Assembly (NCBI GenBank): GCA_012295275.1
Contig: CM022666.1
Coordinates: 13,093,106-13,157,105, forward strand
Origin: Chrysomallon squamiferum
Taxonomy: Eukaryota; Mollusca; Gastropoda; Neomphalida; Peltospiridae
Reading direction: 5' to 3'
Length of the DNA: 64,000 nucleotides
Made by a program: the position numbers and the translations under genes. This document shows, piece by piece, positions 52,870 to 62,600 of the stretch. Numbering within the stretch: the first letter of the stretch is position 1; every line of letters begins with the position of its first letter. A model generated the notes under the pieces. It saw only the letters and a list, made by a program, of their open reading frames with translations. It had not been told where the DNA came from and made no database searches.

Positions 52870-54219
52870 TTTGCTTCTGTACCCCCAGATTATAGAGAGC
52901 TTACTGTTTTTGTTAATCATAAGATAGACACTGAAATGGAATTTATATATTTGTTTTGATTTAACAAACTTCTGTTAAAGGTGTTAATTTACTGATGGTT
53001 TTTTTAACAGTTCAGACCTTTTAGATTATAAACAACTGCATGCAGAAGTTTGCAGACTTTATTTAAAAAGAAATTAACACAAATATTAAACGATCTTTAA
53101 AATAACAATATTTTGGATATAACTAAGGTGGCCAGACACAATTATCAGATCTTGCACAACCACTGAGTGAACAAGAATGTAATGTAGTTCCCAGTTTTGT
53201 TTTGCTTATATTCAGTTAGTGTTCAGCTAGTGTTCATGAACCTCTAGTGGACCTGCATTTCATTAAATCTGAATAAGATTGGCTTGCTAAGAGTTGAATT
53301 TTAAATGGTTATAATTTTTAAATACCTTTATAGTGTGATAAACAACTGAGATTTGAAACATTGTATATGATTTTTCAAATGTGTTACATCAAGTTGGTAT
53401 TAAATTTTAACATGTATCCTTTTTAAAGTTTTGTTGGGGTTGAAAGAGAAAATTGTTTTTGTTTTGGACCATGGCTGTTGGATTGGAACAAAAGGTCAAA
53501 GCATTTAGATCAGTTCATCAACCAGAATGATGCCAAGTTCTGGGAGGATCAAATCAGAAACTGTCTCAAAGATGGCAAAAGATCGTGGAACAAAACAGCA
53601 CATATGTGACTGAACAAATCTGTGTACAAATATCTAAATATTGTCTCTGAATTTCACTTAGAAAAATGCTTTGACCTTTTATTCCAACACAACACATTCC
53701 TTCTTTTTCTTCTATATATTGGTTGAAGTGGGCTCTGAATTTGAAGCTAATTCCAAGGACTTTTAATATCTGATTATTTGATAAGTTAAACAGACCAGTT
53801 CTTGTTATCACCTCCTCATCTCATGACAGATTTTTTTTTTATAATTGGAAGCTGATGGTTTGTTTTATTTGTTACTCCAGTCTGTACACAGATAAGTTGT
53901 GTCTCATTGCCACTGAGTGTTTGAACTGTATGTGTCAAATCTGAGAAATGATGTAAGTGTTGTTTTAATGAGCTGACTAGCTCATCAGTGACAACTGTCA
54001 CTTGAAATCATCTCATTAGTGACACTCATTAAAACAGATACAAATACTTGTCATTAACAGATTAAATTTTTATTAAATGATGATGATAATAATAAATTAA
54101 TTAATTTATAAAAGAACATTAAAAATACAAATACTTGTCATTAACAAATTAAATTTTTATTGAATAATAATAATAATCATCATATATGATAATAATAAAT
54201 AAGAAAATAATAAAATAAA

Positions 54220-54251
<32 letters not shown>

Positions 54252-56627
54252 TTGAATTAATAAAACAAAAAATAGAAAAATATAAAAATGCATACACACA
54301 AATGGTATGTAAACACATAAGATTAACATTTATAAACAACATCACATCTCAACTACTATAATTTCAACTGAGACATGGTTGTTATTGTTTAGAACATGTT
54401 TACAAAACTGATATTTCTGTTAAAATGAAATGCTATGGTATAGATCTAAATGTTTAAAACACTAATTATACCCTCAAGGCACTTCTGCAGGATAAAGAAA
54501 TAAAAAGACTCCTTGTGTTATTGAGACTGCTAAGATTATAAAGAAATATTTATATAAAAACTAATTCAGAAGTAAACATTGTCTGTCTGTTTTATGTCTG
54601 TGCTTTGTTCATCCTTTTTTACTGAAATAAAGAGTTAAAACAAATAAATGATGACCTGAGGGGGGAATAAAATAACAACAATAATAATAATAATAATAAT
54701 AAGGAATAAAAAAAATTGGAAATGACTTCTATCTAACATAAACATATTAAATATGAGGTTTTTTTTTTTTTTTTTTTTTTTTTTCAAAAACAAAACAAAG
54801 ACATAATAATATTAATACTAATACTAATAATAATAATAAAAATTTCTAAAAATAATAATAATTAAAAAATATTTATGATACCTCACTATTTGAAACAAAT
54901 ATGAAAAGTTTTCTAATAAAAAATAAAAAATATGTGAGTGTCTGCTAAAGGCTTTTGAATGATGTTTGCTGTTTATCCACAAACATTAATTAAATTAAAT
55001 GCCAGAGAACATGGAGGACAGACATAGTTAACTGATGATATCAGAATCATGAGCATCATTCAACTTGTTTCATGTTGTGATCCTACAAACTGCAATAACA
55101 GACTAAAATTCAGTAGCATTCATGACATGTAGATGACAAAGAAAATGAAAAATTAGTGTTAATTAAAAGCTGGCATTGTTCTGAAGGATTACCTCTGTTG
55201 TTGTATTTCTCTGTAATTACATTTTCTCTACTGTTTTGACAATAATTTAATTAAAGCCTGCTTAAAAGCTTAGTCATTAATTGACCCATTCATCCGTTAG
55301 AGTTATCTTCCCTTCACTGCTGCCTCCAATGTTGAAAAAACACTTAGTGAAATAGTGATATTTACAAACAGTTCTGTTATCTAGCAGCATTCATTTTTTG
55401 TTAGAATTTCTGCTTTTATTTGTTTTGTCTCTTGTTAGTTTTTTTGTTTGTTTACGTATGGAACATTGTTGAGTTTGAAATTTAATTTTTTTGAATATAG
55501 TGCTATAAATTATAAATTTAAAATGAAAGATATGGGCATAATATTTTCAGGTTTGTATATATATACTTACATTTTAATCTAAATTATATAACATTAGATT
55601 TTAAAAACAAGGAAAAAATTAAAAATTCAAAGACTGTATAATATCTCTGTGTTTACATTTAGTTTTAAAATTGAGATATATGTTGATTTTAAACATCCTA
55701 GTTTCAGAACTTAAGGATTGACAAATAAATAAACGACTTTCAAATATGTAGTGACTTAGGGTTTAGCCAATGTTAAGGCCTCTCCCAATATTTTGCAGCA
55801 GAAATAGTTTATATTTATACATATTATCTTTGTTGGAAATTATAAATGTGACTTGTTATTGTAATTAATTTATGCAGTTTTCAGTCAGTTTGTTAAAAAA
55901 GTTAATAAAACTTTAAAATGCATAAATTCGTGTTAATATATAAAAAATAATTAGTATTCTGGTGAATTGACCTGATTTTAGTTTTATATTTAAAATTATA
56001 TTATAATATTAACTTACAATTTATTTTTATTTTTAATACTGTATAAAACTATGATATATTAACATATTACATTTTACTGTGTTACATTTTCTAGGTGGAC
56101 ACTATGAGCCACTGGGCAGTGAGGACTGTACACATCTGGTCGTGGATGACCACAACATCAAAGAACTCCCAACTGACATCTATCTCCCTCCATACGTGGT
56201 CAGAGCCGAGGTAGATAATTTACAATAATTAAAACAGTTGTTATCTTCTGCATGCCTTTCAGGAAAAATAATATCCACAGTACAAACCAGTGTATTTTGA
56301 TTTAATACAATTTTTATTTCAAAAGTTTACTAATGCTGTCAAAACAAAAGCCTCAAATACACTTTATATTCTTCCATGGTATTGTTGATTTATTTATTTA
56401 ACACCAGTCTTTGCTGATAATAAAGTTTTATAGTAAGGCTTGTTAGACACATAGACATTGTGATTTATCTTTTTGAACTTTTTGTTCCTATGAACATAAA
56501 CTTTACTACACCTAATAATACAATAATATAATAATGTAAGAATGATACACAGATATAAAAACTGAAGTCTGTGAAACTGAGGGTCAACAGTATTTGTTTT
56601 TTTTTTTTCACACCAAAGATTCAGTTA

Positions 56628-56695
<68 letters not shown>

Positions 56696-59600
56696 TAAAC
56701 AACAACAACAACAGAAAAAAATAACTGAAAATATTTGTTAATATTATCTTACAGACAAATAACTACAAAAAATCTTATAGTTTAGATATAATGACTGATC
56801 CTATAAGTGTGTTTTATATACTGTTTTTACTGATAATTTTGTTTGGTTATTTCAGTGGTTTTGGGGAGGCATACAGATGGAGGCATGTGCAGATGAAGCA
56901 TTATACATATTTCACAAGGTAAGTTCAAGTGTCACATGTCAAAGGTCAATAAATATGAGACTAAGCAAAGTAATTTTTTAATTTTTAATTTTATTTATTT
57001 ATTTATTTATTTTTGTTATTAGTGAACTAGTTGAGAGGATGTTTTATTATTTAAAAAAAAAAAAACCCCTGATAAAAGGGGGAACATTTAAAAAAAAAAC
57101 AATTGTTCTGATAATTCAGTATGAATTTGAACTTTTATTCATCTATCAATCACTCACACATTTACTTATTACTAATTGTTACTTGTTGTTTTTATTTGTT
57201 CATTTTTTATCCATACATCTATTAATTCTTTCCTTGTCTAATCTGTGAGTCAAACTAGTCTTTATTTGTTCAGTTCACTCACTTTTTCCTTCCTGTTTCA
57301 GATTCATGCTTTCTTTCCATTCACTCTTTCTTTCCTTCCTATTCCTATCAAACAGACTTTAATCATCAAGTCTCTTTTTTCCTGTTCTAACATGTTTCTC
57401 AGTGTCCAGCAGCAGTCCTTATTCATCCATCCATTAACTCATGCTTTTCCCATTCTAGCCTTGTTCTTATAGTGTGTCAAACAGCAGTCTTTATTCATCT
57501 ATCCATCCATCCATCCATCCATCCATTAATTCACTCTTTTTTCCCATTCTCCCCTTGTTCTTAGAGTGTGTCAAACAGCAGTCTTTATTCATCCATCCAT
57601 CCATCCATTAATTCACTTTTTCCCATTCTAGCCAGTTCCTCAGAGTAAGTGTGTCAAACAGCAGTCTTAATTCATCCATTCATTAACTGTCTTTTTTCCT
57701 CTTCTGGCCTGTGCCACAGATAAAATGTATGTCATCTATCCATCCATTATTTGTTTTTCCCATTCTAGCCTGTTTCTCAGAATAAGTTGTGTCAAACAGC
57801 AGTCTTTATTCATCCATTCATTCATTAACTCACTCTTTTTTTCCTGTTCTAGCCTTTTACTCAGAGTAAGTGTGTGTCAAACAGGAGTCTTTATTCATCA
57901 ATTCATTAACTCACTTTTTTCCCATTCTAGCCTGTTCCTCAGAGTAAGTGTGTGTCAAACAGCAGCCTGCCAGGCTACAAGCTGGGTAAGAGGAAGAGGC
58001 TGAAGCAGCTGGTGGACGAGGGGGAGGTGGAGTACCTCTGCAGCAAGCGACGGTCCAGTGAACTGGGAATCTCGATGAGTCCAAACTCGTTTCTGGACGC
58101 TTCACACACCCCAGACAAGTCTGACTACTTAGCAGGTGAGAACTTTACCACTTGCTGTAAATCTCAATTCGAATCTCGTTATTTTCTTGTTTTTTGATAT
58201 TTTTATTGAAGATGTTTATTCTGTACAGCTGACACAGGCAGAAGTGCTTTTATGCATAAATGACAAAAACAAAATTATTTTTTATTTTTATTATTATTGT
58301 TTACGTTATCATAAAAGTGAATACACTTACTCAATTCTGTCTGTTTATATAGTTTTGAAATTGAAGAGAGAAAATGATTGCATTCATTTATTTTTATACT
58401 GTAGAGAGAAAATGGTAGATTTCATCATTATTTTCTTTCTGTTTTTGTATTTCTTTTGTCATACTTTATTTTAGCAAAGATTAGCTGTAAGCAGCACAAA
58501 CCAATAAAATCACTGAACATGATATAAGTCATATTTAGGCCATCACAGCTGCACTTTCTTCTACTTTTGTTGTTTTAATTTCAGATTCTAAGTTGGAGAA
58601 CAATGAAAATCACATCGTGAGTAACAACGCCAAGCCGTCTGCGAGGCAGCTGGTGGTGAAAGAACTGCTACAGACTGAAATAAACTATGTCGGAATCCTG
58701 AACACCATCCTTAATGTGAGTGAAACCAAAATTATTTATTGAAATTAACAGCTATCATTTTTATTCAAATAAGAATGAATTAAAGGATCATATTTTCAAA
58801 TGTGTTTAAATTTTAACATTGGTTGGAGAGGCTGTTTGAATAACTGTTTAGTTTTAATAATCTATTTACATTTAAATTAAACATATATTTTTTATTTTAT
58901 AATTTGTTTTAGTTATAATATTCCAAAGAAACCATATACAAATGCACATATAAATACATCTTTTTTTTTGTTTTATTTAATATGTTTATTTATTTATTTA
59001 TTTATTTTTCAATTATTTTAAAATTATTTTCGTGTCCAGACGTTCAAGGCACAGATAGAGAAACCAGACCAGTACAACGGGCCTCTGCTGCCTCCCCCGG
59101 CGGTGAAGATAATATTTGGAAATATCCCCCCCATCTACGACGCCCACTGCAAAATGAGGGCCAAGCTGCAGGAAGTGATAGAGAACTGGAAGGAAGACAT
59201 CTCTATTGGCGACGTTATTCTCCAGCACGTGAGTAAACTGATGTCTTCTTCCAGAGTGTCCCACCTGTTGTGTTTGTGTATCTTGTCTTTTGATTTAAGT
59301 TTCCATAAGGCAGCTGATTATAGAGATTTTGTTTCAGCAACTTGATAACAAATTAAAAAGTATTTTAGTCATTTTCTGAAAATCACATTTAGAAAGGGAT
59401 TGCTAAAATGCTTTTGTGAAAGCATACATTACTGTTTAATTGTGTTTTATTATTATTTATTTTAAACTGTATTGGTTGTTAATGATAATTTGCTAAATGA
59501 CGACAAATGTAATGAATAAATTTAAGAAAACTAATGAAAAGTTCTTCACAATTAAAATTAATGTATAGAACTGTGTTTTAATTTTATTGTACAGCTTTAA

Positions 59601-62600
59601 ATAAATATTAAATATACTTTTATTTATTTAATTTATTGTTGTTTTTGTTTTGTGTTTAGTAACAATTGTTTTGTAATACTAGGGTATGTAAGATAAGATA
59701 AATGAGTTATTTTATAAAATGTTTATTTTCTTTTTCAGGCTGATGCACTAACAACTGCATATCCACCATTTGTAAACTTCTTTGAAAACACGAAAAAGAC
59801 GATAATAGAAAGTGACAAAACCAATCCAAGATTCCATGCTTTTCTCAAGGTATGACAGTAGTAATAGTGGTATTGGTATTATTGTAGAAGTAGTAGTAAT
59901 AGTTGTTGTTGTTGTTTTTGATTGGCAATACTAAGTGTACTAGTGGTAGAAGCAGCAATAGTAGTGGCTGTTGTAGTGGTAATACGTGTGGTTGTAGTAG
60001 TAAAGTAGTAGTAGTAATGGTGATACTAGTAGAGTAGTAATAGTATTTGCAGGCTAAGAAGTAATGGTAGCAGTAGTTGCAGTAGTTACAGAAGTAGTAG
60101 CAGTATTGATGATAATGAATAGTGGATGTTTATTCAATGACAGTGACACATTTGATATAAATTGTTGTCATTTCACTCGGTGAGCTGTAAGGGTTTTTTA
60201 ACATGCACCTTTTTATTTACTTATTTTTTCATTTATTTATTTATTTATTCTTTATATTTTATATAGTTACTTACTTACTTACTTAGATATTTACTAATAT
60301 ACTTACTTACTTCCTATTTTGCTTTGATAATTTATTTACCTACTTCCTTACTTACTTACGTACTTATTTTCTTACCTGTTTGTACAGGTGTGTTTAACGA
60401 GACCTGAGTGTGGGCGTCAGACACTGGAGGAGCTGCTAATCAGACCTGTACAGAGACTGCCCAGTGTGGTGCTGCTCTTAGGAGGTAGGTGTACTTACCT
60501 CAAAACAGTTTACACTCTTCAGTTTTCTTTTCTTAGAGTGTTCATAGTACATAACAAAACTGTAGAAATACTGAGTCGCATTTTCCAACAATGGCTGTAT
60601 ATTTTTACTAGAACAAATTGAAAATTATAACAATAAATCTTAGTTAAAGTTGTTAATGTTTATAGCATTTTAGTTATTATTAATTAGTCTTCTCTTTTTT
60701 TCTTTTTTTTTTTTTTTTTCCTGTAATGGAAATATGCTGTAAATTTTGGATTTTAAGTTAATTTTTTGTTATGATTATCATTTAATAGAAAAAAACTGAG
60801 AATTGGAACAAAAAGTCAGTTAAAGCTGTTATTATGATTTATATTTTTTACTAGAACACACAGCAGTAAATAGAATTAGAGAGGCTCTGTTTTGACTCAT
60901 TTCATGAGGCAGTGTGATGGTTGCTGTCAGCATTATTGGCAGATCAACACTTTTCATAACTGACTTATTGGAAGGATGATTTAAATTTACTGCATAAAAC
61001 TTTTTCAGAATGGACAAGTTCTTTCTCTGTTTAATAATAATGTCTTCAGTCTAAATTCCTTGATGTCAAGTCACATGTTTAACTTGATTGTTGAAACTAG
61101 CAGTGACTTTCAGATTCATGTTTCTATGAGTGATCTTTATTTTGACTTTATTTTCTTTTGTGTTTTTTTGTTTTTAGAAAATAATTATGTTTGTAACTGT
61201 TTATTTGATTTTATTTTCAGACATTAAAAAGCACACAGACCCCAAGAACCCTGACTATCAGAAACTGGAAGAAGCCATTTCTAAACTGAAAGGAATTATG
61301 ACGTAAGTAAACTATTCCACTCATTAATTAATGTTTAATAATTAATTAATTCTGTTTGATATGGAGATAATTAAATAATTTTGATATGAAGTTGATTATA
61401 AACAGAAAATATAAACAGTAAAACACCAGTCTGATACTGGTTTTGTCTGTCTGCCTATGAACACTTGTAGAGGAGAGTTGTCTTCCATTGATGAACATAT
61501 TTTAGTGTTATTAACTTGTATTAAAATTCAGTTTTTTATTGTATTAAGTAGATATTATTTTTAATGTTTTTGAAAACATAAAGGTTAGAGGTTAAATTTG
61601 AAGAAAATATATTAACTGAATGAATATTAATAAATTTTGAATATGCGGTGGCTATGTCAATAAATACAGTAGATGAAATGTAAAGGAATATGATCATTAC
61701 AGTCTAAATGTTAGTAAATTTCATTTTCTCATTTTAACTCCTTCAGACTGCTTGTCTTAATATTATTAAAACCTGAAATCTTTCTAAGCTGTGAAAGGAT
61801 TAATTAAATTTTGTTAAATAGTTTAAAAAAAAATCATTTTTAATTAATTTTTAAATTTTTTTCAGTTACATAAATGAAGACAAACGAAGAACAGACAACC
61901 AGGTTGCCATGTTTGATATTATGAAAGAAATAGACAACTGTCCAGTGAGTGTGATAGACTCTACATTCACTTTAACAGAAAAAATATATCCTGAAAATCT
62001 AGTGTATTATGTACATTGAGTCTTAACTTGTTCTTTTCATGATAAAAACAAATGGGCTAACTGTATTCTGATTACTTTCCAGTTATGTTTTTTACATTCA
62101 TTGTGTCTTCTTATCATAAAAGTATTGCTATTTATAATAATATTATTTTTATCATGTTTTAGTTATTAATAATATTATCTTTTTCAGTTTTTATTTGATT
62201 AAATTACTGAGATATCCTTGAAAGATTTGCATGAATTCATAGTTAAACATTTTTTTATTTTAATTTAATTTTTTTTCATCATCATTATTATTATTATTAT
62301 GTCTTTGCTGAAAATATGCAACCCTTACAAAACTGGTCATTGTTCTGACATATTTTTTTTTAAAAACGTATTTTTTAACAGGCGACTCTGATTTCGTCTC
62401 ACAGAAGTTTTGTGGACAGAATTGATGTCCTGGAGTTGTCTGATCACCTGAGTGGGAGAGGGAACCATCTGTCTCTCTTTGTCTTCACAGACAGCATAGA
62501 GGTTTGTCATTTCTTAATTAATTGTTTTTTGTTTTAACACTGACTGGCTGTTACAGAACCAAATCTGTTATGAAACTAATGAAACTTAAGTTTCAGACCC

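Noticed and set aside
57039-58003. Open frames of 69-92 codons with repeated FLRVSVCQT
   Set aside because: They read the tandem array in front of exon 10 in the wrong frame.
58150-58180. tRNA-like TTCGAATC word
   Set aside because: No acceptor stem or D-arm can be built around it; no tRNA gene was found in the window.
60796-60830. Third copy of the mariner-like end (AATTGGAACAAAAAGTCAG)
   Set aside because: Only about 20 bp match and no second end follows; treated as chance.
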